From NCBI GenBank assembly GCA_963663605.2, contig CAXXVF010000002.1, forward strand, positions 1-64,000: DNA of 64,000 bases, written 5' to 3'. Positions 18,490 through 26,359 of this stretch are shown piece after piece. This DNA comes from Sporobacter sp963663605 (GTDB lineage: Bacteria > Bacillota > Clostridia > Oscillospirales > Oscillospiraceae). The notes beneath the pieces were generated by a model. It searched no databases, had not been told where the DNA came from, and saw only the letters and a list, made by a program, of their open reading frames with translations. The translations under genes and the position numbers were made by a program. Each line of letters starts with the position of its first letter. The first letter of the stretch is position 1.

Positions 18490-18690
18490 GAAAACGGTGG
18501 CTGTTAATTAAAACAGCCACCGCTCCAGACACAAAAATCGATTCACAGACCAAACATACGGAATCTTAAACCTGCCGACTGACAGCCATTCGCCAAAGGC
18601 GCCAAGACCGTTTACGCTTTTCGCTCAGCCGGCCTCAGCGCCGGCACCGGCTTAATCCAGCCGGGTTTTCATGTCCGATATTATTATGAG
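18490..18690 (-). ncRNA. Candidate structured small RNA of unknown family
   Basis: This ~190-base minus-strand stretch has no coding potential but folds into several GC-rich hairpins: CCGGCT-GGATTA-AGCCGG, GCCGGC-GCTGAG-GCCGGC, GCC-TTT-GGC. It ends in a perfect 11-bp terminator stem (CGGTGGCTGTT / AACAGCCACCG, 18494-18522) followed by a T-rich tract. A TAATAT-like -10 lies just upstream near 18685. It ends before the topoisomerase promoter, so it is more likely a stand-alone RNA than a leader. I could not match it to 6S, tmRNA, SRP RNA or a known riboswitch. Confidence 0.55.
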
Positions 18691-18821
18691 AAGTAAATGT
18701 GAAAAATAAACGTGTAATTTTATGAAAATTTTAGTGACCGGCGAATATATTAATATGGACAGACTTGTAAAGGCGCCGGAAGGCATCCGACCGGCGCCGC
18801 TTAAAGAGGGGAGCGGTGATA

Positions 18822-19091
18822 ATGGCGGGCCTTCAGACAACCGGCGTGATCATCATTATTGCGATTTTAGTGCTGGTCGTATTCATTATTCTAAGGAAAC
18901 CGATCAAGATCGTTTTAAAGCTGCTTTTAAACACAGTGGTGGGGTTTATTGCGCTCTTTGCGCTCAACTGGCTCGGCTCGTTCATCGGCATAACGGTGGC
19001 CATAAACTGGCTTAACGCCGTGATCGTGGGCGTCCTGGGCGTGCCGGGCGTGGCGCTGATCCTGCTGCTGCAGTGGCTTGCCGTTATTTAA
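18822..19091 (+). CDS. bofA: BofA-family pro-sigma-K processing inhibitor-like membrane protein
   Basis: 89 residues. In Bacillus, BofA holds the SpoIVFB protease inactive in the outer forespore membrane until sigma-K is needed. The small size, two hydrophobic segments (about 8-25 and 32-55) and the C-terminal block INWLNAVIVGVLGVPGVALILLL-type pattern (NAxxVGxLGxPGxxLLLLL) fit the family well. ATG 18822 is preferred: GAGGGG lies 10 bases upstream. A GTG at 18816 would be too close to it. It stands alone with a terminator behind it. It supports a spore-forming host. Confidence 0.85.
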   Translation: MAGLQTTGVIIIIAILVLVVFIILRKPIKIVLKLLLNTVVGFIALFALNWLGSFIGITVAINWLNAVIVGVLGVPGVALILLLQWLAVI

Positions 19092-19109
19092 AGGTGTCAG
19101 CCTGTCTTA

Positions 19110-19140
19110 AAAGCTCCGTGCACAGGTGCGGGGCTTTTTG
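19110..19140 (+). terminator. Terminator after bofA
   Basis: AAGCTCCG and CGGGGCTT arms enclose a GCAC/GTGC inner stem, followed by TTTTTGGTTTT. Confidence 0.75.
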
Positions 19141-19169
19141 GTTTTGCAGTACTGTCAGGCATTTTTATC

Positions 19170-19198
19170 TCGACAGCCAAGTTAAAGTTGTATATAAT
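19170..19198 (+). promoter_or_regulatory. Sigma-A promoter for the CPBP protease gene
   Basis: TCGACA (19170-19175), 17-bp spacer, TATAAT (19193-19198), about 42 bases before the ATG at 19240. Confidence 0.7.
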
Positions 19199-19239
19199 GG
19201 TCTGGTGAAATAAGGAAACTGCGGTTATGGAGTGGTTTA

Positions 19240-20160
19240 ATGAAGATACTCAAAGCAATCGGGATCATAGTGCTGTTTTTGATCATATATCAGCTCGCGC
19301 AGGTTTTTGTCATGCTCGTTGCCGGTTTTGTCCATATCGTTGGACTGGTCTGGACGTCCACTGCGTCCGGTACGGAACTTGCGCTTGACGAGCTTGTCAA
19401 TGAAATAATTACGTATATGACGGCTCAGACGCCGTGGATCCTGCTTCTGGCAATCGCGATCACCGTTCCCACGTATTATCTCTTTTACCGGGAGCGCCGG
19501 CAGGAACTGCTGACATTCGTGCGGTTTAGAGGCATCGGACTTATAAGCATCCCGGTTGTGATACTGTTCGGTTTATCCGTCAGTTACATCATGGATTTGC
19601 TTCTGGCGCTAGTTAGCCAAATCGAAGCGCTCAAACCGCTCTTCGATACCTATGAGCAGGTATCGGAGCTGATTTTCAGCGGCGGATTTATCCTGTCGCT
19701 GATTTCCGTCGGGATCATCGCGCCTGTTTTTGAGGAGATTTTGTTCCGGGGCCTCATATTCGGTGAGCTGCGCAAAATCACAAAAGTCAAACTTGCCTTG
19801 GTCCTGCAGGCGCTTTTATTCGGAATTTACCATTTTAACGTCGTGCAGGGCGTTTATGCGTTCCTGTTGGGGCTTGTTATCGGGTTTGTATATTACAGGA
19901 GCAACTCGATCATTGCGCCAATTCTCATGCATATATCTATCAACAGCCTGTCGGTCATACTGACCCAGCTGATCGGTATGCAGCAGCTGGAGCAATGGGG
20001 AGTTGTGATCCTCGTGGCGAGTGTCGCACTGTTTTTCCTTACAGGCGCGTTTATCCTGACAAGCAAGAGCTTTAAGCGCAGCATGGACGACAGCCTTTAT
20101 TTCAATAACCGCCCTCAGAAAAAAACAGAAGAGGACGTTAGTCGGGATATGGATGATTAG
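19240..20160 (+). CDS. CPBP-family intramembrane glutamic endopeptidase
   Basis: 306 residues with about eight hydrophobic segments. The CPBP (Rce1/Abi) active-site motifs are intact: EEILFRG with the Glu pair at about 165-166, the FxxxH block (LLFGIYHFN) near 195, and HISINS near 230. Bacterial members act in bacteriocin immunity or membrane protein processing, but the substrate here is unknown. The C-terminus is a charged cytoplasmic tail. It has its own promoter. Confidence 0.88.
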   Translation: MKILKAIGIIVLFLIIYQLAQVFVMLVAGFVHIVGLVWTSTASGTELALDELVNEIITYMTAQTPWILLLAIAITVPTYYLFYRERRQELLTFVRFRGIGLISIPVVILFGLSVSYIMDLLLALVSQIEALKPLFDTYEQVSELIFSGGFILSLISVGIIAPVFEEILFRGLIFGELRKITKVKLALVLQALLFGIYHFNVVQGVYAFLLGLVIGFVYYRSNSIIAPILMHISINSLSVILTQLIGMQQLEQWGVVILVASVALFFLTGAFILTSKSFKRSMDDSLYFNNRPQKKTEEDVSRDMDD

Positions 20161-20233
20161 CGACGCTTTTAGACGAAATCCGAGCGGCTTTCGTGATACA
20201 ATTATTGTCGCCATGACAACGTCCTGTTTCAGT

Positions 20234-20262
20234 TTGACTATGAAGGCGTATTTTGCTACAAT
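20234..20262 (+). promoter_or_regulatory. Sigma-A promoter for the 64-aa gene
   Basis: TTGACT (20234-20239), 17-bp spacer, TACAAT (20257-20262), 29 bases before the ATG at 20292. Confidence 0.7.
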
Positions 20263-20291
20263 CGGGCTGTGAAAATAAGGAGGCGCGCGTT

Positions 20292-20486
20292 ATGGCACTT
20301 GTCGAAAAAAATGAAAACCTCAAAGGCAAAATGGTAAAAATGGACGGCATGACGATTTCCTGGGACGACGAGGAAGAGACCGAGAAGCAGGAAGGTCTGG
20401 AATTTGAACCGGACGATAAACTCAGTGATAAGAAGGTCTTGAAAACACGAAATGAAGACCAGAAGACAAAAAAGGTCATCATATAA
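20292..20486 (+). CDS. Small highly charged hypothetical protein, 64 aa
   Basis: ATG 20292 follows a strong AAGGAGG 7 bases upstream and a promoter at 20234-20262, so it is probably a real expressed gene. The product is rich in Lys, Glu and Asp, probably unfolded or helical, with no Cys, no signal peptide and no membrane segment. I do not recognise a family. Confidence 0.65.
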   Translation: MALVEKNENLKGKMVKMDGMTISWDDEEETEKQEGLEFEPDDKLSDKKVLKTRNEDQKTKKVII

Positions 20487-20596
20487 TCCAACCCCGGAAA
20501 TGTTTTGCCTGGAATTAACGGCCCGGTCATTCTTTCTTTTGTGTACCTAACCGCCGCCGGCGGTGAAATATATACGACAGACAAGGAGGGCGTTAA

Positions 20597-20974
20597 ATGA
20601 AGGTAGTCAAAATTATCATCGGCATCCTGAGCATTCTGATATCCGCAGTCACAGCGCTCCAGACTTACGCGCTGAGCGTCATTACGAACGTCGCAGGAGA
20701 TTTGCTGGGCGGCCTCGGAATGATGACGGGTACGGCTATGGCGGCCGTTTTCCTGGTCGGCGGTCTGCTCGGCATTATTTTATGCGACAACAAAATAGGC
20801 GGCATCATTGCAGGCGTCGTCTATCTCGCGGGCGCAGTTGTCGGGTTCATTAAAATGAACGAATACAGCGACCTGCTCATCTGGGCGGTCGTCTCGGCGG
20901 TTTTCTGCGTTGTATTCGCGCTCGGAAGCGTTTTCATGAAGCGGGAGGCAGAAACGGCGGTAAAGACCGGTTGA
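20597..20974 (+). CDS. Small four-helix membrane protein, 125 aa
   Basis: Hydrophobic segments at about 5-30, 42-65, 68-88 and 94-113, Gly-rich, with a short charged tail. GACAAGGAGGGCGTTAA precedes the ATG. It resembles generic small Firmicute membrane proteins (DUF4064-like arrangement) but I cannot name a family. It is followed by a hairpin terminator. Confidence 0.65.
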   Translation: MKVVKIIIGILSILISAVTALQTYALSVITNVAGDLLGGLGMMTGTAMAAVFLVGGLLGIILCDNKIGGIIAGVVYLAGAVVGFIKMNEYSDLLIWAVVSAVFCVVFALGSVFMKREAETAVKTG

Positions 20975-20997
20975 AATCAAAGCATACATAAAAACAA

Positions 20998-21036
20998 AAA
21001 GGCCGAAGTTTTATACGTAAAACTTCGGTCTTGAAT
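20998..21036. terminator. Terminator hairpin after the 125-aa membrane gene
   Basis: GGCCGAAGTTTTA-TACG-TAAAACTTCGGTC, with TTGAATATTT on the + side and TTTTTGTTTTT on the minus side; a strong stem that could stop transcription from either direction. Confidence 0.8.
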
Positions 21037-21146
21037 ATTTATAAGTGCTGTTAAAGCGTCAGGCCTGTTTAGACCTTAAAATTTCAATTATACCTATAAA
21101 ATATACATTTTGTGGTGTATAATATTGATTTAAGAGGTTACTTTTT

Positions 21147-22697
21147 ATGAATCGAATTGACAGAAATAATTCAGGGTTTTTGCTTAAAGCTATTGGGTGG
21201 ATATTCACGCTATTGTTTTCGGCACTTTTTGTTGCGGCGCTTATTTCCTCCGACAAGGCATATTTTTGGGTTGACCTTGGCCTTCAAAATGTGATTGGAT
21301 TATGGTTTTTAATCGTCTTTATACTAATCGCATTTTATATTTGTTTCAAAACGCCCGACTTTGTTTTAAAGAATTCTCTCAAGGTTTGTATTGGCGTTCT
21401 CGTCCTGTGTTTTGGGTTTCAGCTCTCCATGGCGCTTGCAATCAAGCCGGATGAATGGTGGTGGGATGTTGACAAAATCGTGAAAACGGCGGCGTCAACA
21501 GACGGGGGCGACGAGGTGGGGTACTTTTTCATGTACCCTAACAATTTGTTTCTGGTGTTCCTTTTCCACGGGTTTAAGCCTGTTTTTCAGCTTGTCAATG
21601 TTCCCTTTGAGTCAGGGCTTGTAATTATAAATGTTTTGGCAATTGACTTTTCTGTCCTGCTGGCTTTTTTAACGGCGCGCAGGCTTTTTGGCGTAAAGTC
21701 TGCCTTGATGGCGCTCCTTTTGCTTTTGCTTCTGGTAATGTTTTTTCCTTGGATCTCTTGTCCTTACAGCGACACAATGTCAATGCCTTTTGTTATCGGC
21801 ACTTTTTACTTTTTTATCAGGGCGACCTCGGAGAGTGGCAAAAGGTCGGTGGCGTTCGGAGCCTTGTCGGGGCTTTTCGTAACTGTGGGAACGATGATCA
21901 AAGCGAGCTCGCTTGTGATGATGGTTGCCATTCTTCTGGTGCAGATTGTCGCAAACAGGAAAAGGTATTTTTTAAAAAGACCGTTCAGGAAAAGGGCTGT
22001 CAGGATTCTTGCAGGAATGATATCTGCCGTTGTTATTACGGTCGGAAGTTTCTCGGCCTATTGCGCGCTTCAGAGGTTTATGGACGTTGGCTTTGGAAGC
22101 GCTGTTCCTGTTGTGCATTTTATGGCGATGGGGCTCGGCGAGACTGAGACGGACACCTATGTTGCTTACGGCGGGTACAGTGCCGACGACACGAAATATA
22201 CCTTTAGCCTTAAAACGGCACAAGAAAAGAGCGCGGAAAACTGGACGAAATATTTTGAGCGTTTAAAAGAAGAAGGTTTCAGCGGTTATATGAAATTTCT
22301 GGCGAAAAAAGCCAGGTGGGTTATGAGTGACGGCACCTTCTATTGGGGCGGAGAGGCGGGCGGCAAAGATATGGAAGATCCCGAGGGCGCCGTTCAGGAG
22401 GCATTTTATCCAACGGGGAAATATATACGCGCCTACAAAATGATTGCCCAAGGGTTGTGGGTGTGCGTTTTGGGTTGCGCGGCAGTCCTGCCGAGAAAAA
22501 AATTCGGTGAGAGGAATACAAATGAAAGCGTGCTCGCCTGTTCATTAATCGGGATCTTGCTGTTTATTCTGCTTATGGAGGGCCGGTCTCGGTACATTAT
22601 TCTCTATCTGCCCGTATTTGCCGTGTTGGCAGGTCAGGGGATCATACACTCCGTCTGCAAAATTTCCAAGCTGAAGGTTTTTAACAAGGGTCAATAA
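21147..22697 (+). CDS. GT-C type membrane glycosyltransferase (PMT/ArnT-like), low-GC
   Basis: 516 residues with about 10-11 membrane segments. Layout fits polyprenyl-phosphate-sugar-dependent GT-C enzymes: an acidic first extracytoplasmic loop (KPDEWWWDVDKIV near 105) and a conserved-looking transmembrane core (ALSGLFVTVGTMIKASSLVM near 240), similar to families annotated as DUF/TIGR03766-type. A sugar-lipid donor and a surface acceptor are inferred. The codon use is AT-richer (many TTT, ATT, AAA) than the surrounding genes, suggesting acquisition by transfer. It starts at ATG 21147 after AAGAGGTTAC and a TATAAT-like box. Confidence 0.75.
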   Translation: MNRIDRNNSGFLLKAIGWIFTLLFSALFVAALISSDKAYFWVDLGLQNVIGLWFLIVFILIAFYICFKTPDFVLKNSLKVCIGVLVLCFGFQLSMALAIKPDEWWWDVDKIVKTAASTDGGDEVGYFFMYPNNLFLVFLFHGFKPVFQLVNVPFESGLVIINVLAIDFSVLLAFLTARRLFGVKSALMALLLLLLLVMFFPWISCPYSDTMSMPFVIGTFYFFIRATSESGKRSVAFGALSGLFVTVGTMIKASSLVMMVAILLVQIVANRKRYFLKRPFRKRAVRILAGMISAVVITVGSFSAYCALQRFMDVGFGSAVPVVHFMAMGLGETETDTYVAYGGYSADDTKYTFSLKTAQEKSAENWTKYFERLKEEGFSGYMKFLAKKARWVMSDGTFYWGGEAGGKDMEDPEGAVQEAFYPTGKYIRAYKMIAQGLWVCVLGCAAVLPRKKFGERNTNESVLACSLIGILLFILLMEGRSRYIILYLPVFAVLAGQGIIHSVCKISKLKVFNKGQ

Positions 22698-22735
22698 TGA
22701 TTGAAAAAATAAAATGTAAAAATTTGCTGTCCTTA

Positions 22736-22764
22736 TTGTTTATGTGCCCGGCTTCCAGTATAAT
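22736..22764 (+). promoter_or_regulatory. Sigma-A promoter for the SLH protease gene
   Basis: TTGTTT (22736-22741), 17-bp spacer, perfect TATAAT (22759-22764), about 60 bases before ATG 22825. Confidence 0.7.
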
Positions 22765-22824
22765 AGAAAGAAGACAAGCGCCCGCCGCATAGCCCGGACG
22801 CTGAAATCAGCTTGGAGGCACAAC

Positions 22825-24408
22825 ATGAAAAAGCGCATCATATCCGTACTGCTCGTACTCGTTCTGTTTTTTGCCGTCCTGCCCATAGCGGCTTCCGCAT
22901 CGGGCGGCCTGTCGTATTTCTGCCGTGTACAAACCTATCAAACCGGGCGGTTTACGGATATTGCCTCTTCGGACTGGTATGCGCCCTATGTTCAGGCGGC
23001 CTATGAATATGATTTGATAAACGGTAGGACGGCCGGGACGTTCGATCCGGATTCAACGCTGACGATTGCCGAGGCCATCAAGCTGGCTGTATGCATACAC
23101 AGCATATATTATAGGGGTTCCGCGGATTTTTCAAACGGGGAACCATGGTACAGGCCTTATGTCGACTATGCCCTCCGGCACAGCATCATTGATGAAGAAT
23201 ACATAACCTATGACGCGGCGGTGACGCGTTCGGAATTTGCGCTGATCCTGTTGGGGGCGCTTCCGGCAGAAGCGCTGACGGAAAGGAATACGGTCGAAGA
23301 CAACGCCATCCCCGATGTCCCGCTTGGATTTACATACAGCGACGCCGTCTATATGCTTTACAGAGCCGGTGTTTTGACCGGAAACCCGGCGGGGACGTTC
23401 CTGCCCAACGACAGCATAAAACGGTCGGAGGCCGCAGCAGTCGTCGTGCGCATGGTCAACGCGTCTTTCAGGCAGGATGTCACCCTTAAGGCAAATCTGA
23501 GCGCGCAGGAGATTTATGATAAATGCGCGCCGGCTGTGTTTTACGTACTCATATACGACAGCATGGGTCAAGAAATTAAAACCGGCAGCGGCTTCTTTAT
23601 AGACGAAAGCGGGATCGCTGTCACAAACTACCATGTGATCCAGGGGGCGGCGCGCGCCGTCATCACGACGTATGACGGTGAAGAATATGAGGTGTCAGGC
23701 GTATACGCAGCCGACGACTTTAACGATCTAGCCCTGATACAGGTGGACGGCAGTGGTTTCCGGGCGCTTGAAATGGGCGATTCCGACAGTGTTATGACGG
23801 GCGCCGCCGCGTATGCCCTTGGCAGCCCGCTCGGGTTTAAAAACACTTTCTCGCAGGGGATCATATCCAGCGCGTCCCGTATGGTTCTCGGCATAGACTG
23901 CATCCAGACGACGGCGGCTATTTCCTCAGGCAGCAGCGGCGGCGCGCTGCTTGACGGTACCGGAAAGGTCATCGGCGTGACGACCATGACGGCCGTCGAC
24001 GCGCAGAATATCAATATTGCCGTGCCGATCAACCTTGTGAAGGATATGGATGCTTCAGGGCTCGTTACACTCAGTGCGCTGCTTCCCGACACGGATTACT
24101 ATAAGGATTATTATCCCGTGCCCGATTTCGGCGCGTTTTCGGGCGCGCCTGTTTACAAAACGGAAACCGTCTTTGACACGCCATATTACTTTTACAGGGT
24201 GGACCGCATTGGGATGCGTGTCGAAGATGCATTGGAAGGGTATACCGATCTGCTTGAACAAAACTGCTTCCAGTTATATGGTTATGCCATTGAAGAAGGC
24301 AGCGTCTTTACATATTATATCAACACGACTTACGGTCTGCTCGTGTCCTTTGGCGAAAAAGACGTGGACGGCGTAGACTGTATCCGTATACAAATTTATT
24401 CCATTTGA
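22825..24408 (+). CDS. SLH-anchored trypsin-like serine protease (HtrA-type, no PDZ)
   Basis: 527 residues. Start 22825 follows TTGGAGG and gives a clean signal peptide (MKKRIISVLLVLVLFF, cleavage after ASA). Three SLH domains span about 35-85, 100-145 and 155-210. A chymotrypsin-fold protease follows: His270 in NYHVIQGA, Asp301 in NDLALIQ, Ser371 in SGSSGGALLD, all present. It lacks the PDZ domain of DegP/HtrA and ends with an ~80-residue unknown domain. Predicted to be held on the cell wall and to process or degrade surface proteins. The in-frame upstream ATG at 22744 would bury the signal peptide and is rejected. Confidence 0.9.
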   Translation: MKKRIISVLLVLVLFFAVLPIAASASGGLSYFCRVQTYQTGRFTDIASSDWYAPYVQAAYEYDLINGRTAGTFDPDSTLTIAEAIKLAVCIHSIYYRGSADFSNGEPWYRPYVDYALRHSIIDEEYITYDAAVTRSEFALILLGALPAEALTERNTVEDNAIPDVPLGFTYSDAVYMLYRAGVLTGNPAGTFLPNDSIKRSEAAAVVVRMVNASFRQDVTLKANLSAQEIYDKCAPAVFYVLIYDSMGQEIKTGSGFFIDESGIAVTNYHVIQGAARAVITTYDGEEYEVSGVYAADDFNDLALIQVDGSGFRALEMGDSDSVMTGAAAYALGSPLGFKNTFSQGIISSASRMVLGIDCIQTTAAISSGSSGGALLDGTGKVIGVTTMTAVDAQNINIAVPINLVKDMDASGLVTLSALLPDTDYYKDYYPVPDFGAFSGAPVYKTETVFDTPYYFYRVDRIGMRVEDALEGYTDLLEQNCFQLYGYAIEEGSVFTYYINTTYGLLVSFGEKDVDGVDCIRIQIYSI

Positions 24409-24463
24409 CGGATAGAGAAACGTAACATTTTCAAAACCGGGAACAGGTATATTATAAACATAT

Positions 24464-24493
24464 CGGGCGGCCTTTTGGCCGCCCGTGTTTTTT
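24464..24493 (+). terminator. Terminator after the SLH protease
   Basis: CGGGCGGCC-TTTT-GGCCGCCCG followed by TGTTTTTT. Confidence 0.85.
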
Positions 24494-24510
24494 CCGCGCT
24501 TTCGTGCATA

Positions 24511-24544
24511 AAAATATCCCCCGCCGGAAGGCGGGGGATATTTA
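24511..24544 (-). terminator. Terminator of the hydCBA operon
   Basis: Perfect stem AAATATCCCCCGCC / GGCGGGGGATATTT around a four-base loop, 12 bases past the hydA stop on the minus strand, followed there by TTTATG. Confidence 0.8.
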
Positions 24545-24555
24545 AACCTATTCCA

Positions 24556-26346
24556 TTATTCCGAGACGAATTCGTTGAAGTTGCCGCGTTTTGTGTAGGT
24601 GGTATGCAGCAGGTGGTGCGGGATGTGACCGTTGGGTTCTTTGAGATATTCGCTGTAGAGCGAAGTGATAAACGGGTTTTCGTGGGATTTTCTGAGCGTC
24701 TTGCTTTCGTCCTCGTCGTAGATAGCCTTCATGCGGCGTGCCCTGTAATCCTCGGGTTTGCCGGCCATACGGGGCTGCCCGCCGCCGTTGATGCAGCCGC
24801 CCGGGCAGGCCATGATCTCTATGAAGTGGTACGGGCTTGTGCCGTCTGCAATTTGCTTCATTAAAACATCCGCGTTCTTCAGGCCGCTTGCGACCGCCAC
24901 GTTTGCTGTAACGCCCTCAAGGAATGCGTACTCCGGCTTGACATTTTCAAATTTGACCGAAGCTTCTTTGATGTTGTCAAGGCCGACGATCGGCTTGACG
25001 TGCAGATTCTCGAAGGGCAGCTCACGGCCCGTCGTCAGCTCGTATACGGTCCTGAGCGCCGCTTCCATGACGCCGCCGGTGACGCCGAATATATCGGCCG
25101 CGCCGGTGGAAAGTCCCAGCGGGGAATCAAAGTCGCCGTCCGGGAGATTGATAAAATCGATCCCAGCAGTTTTGATCATGCGCGCGAGCTCTCTGGTTGT
25201 AAGCACGGCGTCAACATTGGCATTGCCGTCGTTTTGCATTTCCGGGCGTTCAATTTCGTATTTTTTCGCCGTGCAGGGCATGACGGAGACAACGTAGAAG
25301 TCATTGGCCGGCACCTTGATCTTTTCAGCATAAAAGCTCTTGATGAGCGCACCGAGCATTTGATGCGGGCTTTTACAGGATGACAGGTTGCCAAGCTGAC
25401 TGGGGAAAGCGTGCTCGATATGCTTGATCCAGCCGGGTGAGCAGCTTGTGATCATCGGCAGGACGGTCTTGCCGCCGGTCAGGGCAGCCTTGAGGCGGCC
25501 GAGGAGCTCCGTACCTTCTTCGATAATTGTCAGGTCGGCGGCAAAGTTGGTGTCGAAGACATCGTCAAAGCCGAGGTCGTGAAGCGCGGTTGCCATTTTG
25601 CCGGTGACGCGAGTACCGACTTCGAAGCCGAATTCTTCCCCGAGCGCGGCGCGTACGGCGGGCGCGACCTGAACGGCTACGCGTTTGGACGGGTCGGCCA
25701 AAGCCGCCCATACCTTGGCGGTCGCGTCGGTCTCGACGATGGCGCCTGTCGGGCACACGGAAGCGCATTGGCCGCACATTGTGCAGTTGACGCTTTCAAG
25801 CGGCAGGTTCATTGCCGGGGAAATCGTCGTGTCAAAGCCTCTGTTCTGGCTGCCGATTGCGCCGACGCCCTGAATCTCGTTACAGGCCGTTACGCAGCGG
25901 CGGCAAAGGATACATTTGGACGGATCGCGTGTGATAGCGGGGGTGACGTCCAAAGGCTCCGACGTTGATTTGTTGGGAATTTTTGAATCGGTGATACCGA
26001 GCGTATAACCGAGCTCCTGAAGTTCACAATTCTGGTTGCGCTGGCAATGGGTGCAGTCCTGCGGATGATTGGCGATGATCAGATCATAAATGATGCGTCT
26101 GGCTTTCTGGACTCTTTCGGTGTTTGTTTTTACAACCATACCGTTTTGCGCTTTGACGATGCACGAGGCCATCAGTTTCTTCTGGCCTTCGACCTCGACA
26201 ACGCACATTCGGCAGGAGCCGTTGGTGTGGATGCCGGGGAGGTTGCACAGCGTCGGGATCTTGATCCCGGCAAGTTTTGCGCACTCCAGGATCGTAGAGC
26301 CTTCAGGGGCAGACACGTTTTTATTGTTGATTTTAAGTTCCAGCAT
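24556..26346 (-). CDS. hydA: NADH-dependent [FeFe] hydrogenase, catalytic subunit
   Basis: 596 residues. Domains in order: plant-type [2Fe-2S] (CNLPGIHTNGSCRMC, MASC), His-Cys [4Fe-4S] motif (HPQDCTHCQRNQNC), two [4Fe-4S] (CILCRRCVTAC, CTMCGQCASVCP), then the H-cluster domain with TSCSPGW (about 300-306), MPCTAKKYE and MACPGGCINGGGQP. With HydB and HydC it forms a soluble electron-bifurcating or NADH-linked hydrogenase that makes H2 in fermentation. In motif L1 the second residue of the usual CC pair is Ser303. ATG 26346 is preceded by AAGGAGGG; an upstream in-frame ATG is less likely. Maturases HydEFG are not in the window. Confidence 0.95.
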   Translation of the reverse strand: MLELKINNKNVSAPEGSTILECAKLAGIKIPTLCNLPGIHTNGSCRMCVVEVEGQKKLMASCIVKAQNGMVVKTNTERVQKARRIIYDLIIANHPQDCTHCQRNQNCELQELGYTLGITDSKIPNKSTSEPLDVTPAITRDPSKCILCRRCVTACNEIQGVGAIGSQNRGFDTTISPAMNLPLESVNCTMCGQCASVCPTGAIVETDATAKVWAALADPSKRVAVQVAPAVRAALGEEFGFEVGTRVTGKMATALHDLGFDDVFDTNFAADLTIIEEGTELLGRLKAALTGGKTVLPMITSCSPGWIKHIEHAFPSQLGNLSSCKSPHQMLGALIKSFYAEKIKVPANDFYVVSVMPCTAKKYEIERPEMQNDGNANVDAVLTTRELARMIKTAGIDFINLPDGDFDSPLGLSTGAADIFGVTGGVMEAALRTVYELTTGRELPFENLHVKPIVGLDNIKEASVKFENVKPEYAFLEGVTANVAVASGLKNADVLMKQIADGTSPYHFIEIMACPGGCINGGGQPRMAGKPEDYRARRMKAIYDEDESKTLRKSHENPFITSLYSEYLKEPNGHIPHHLLHTTYTKRGNFNEFVSE

Positions 26347-26359
26347 ATTTCTGCCCTCC

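Noticed and set aside
22744..22824. N-terminal extension of the SLH protease
   Set aside because: It overlaps the TATAAT promoter and would place 27 charged residues before an intact signal peptide.
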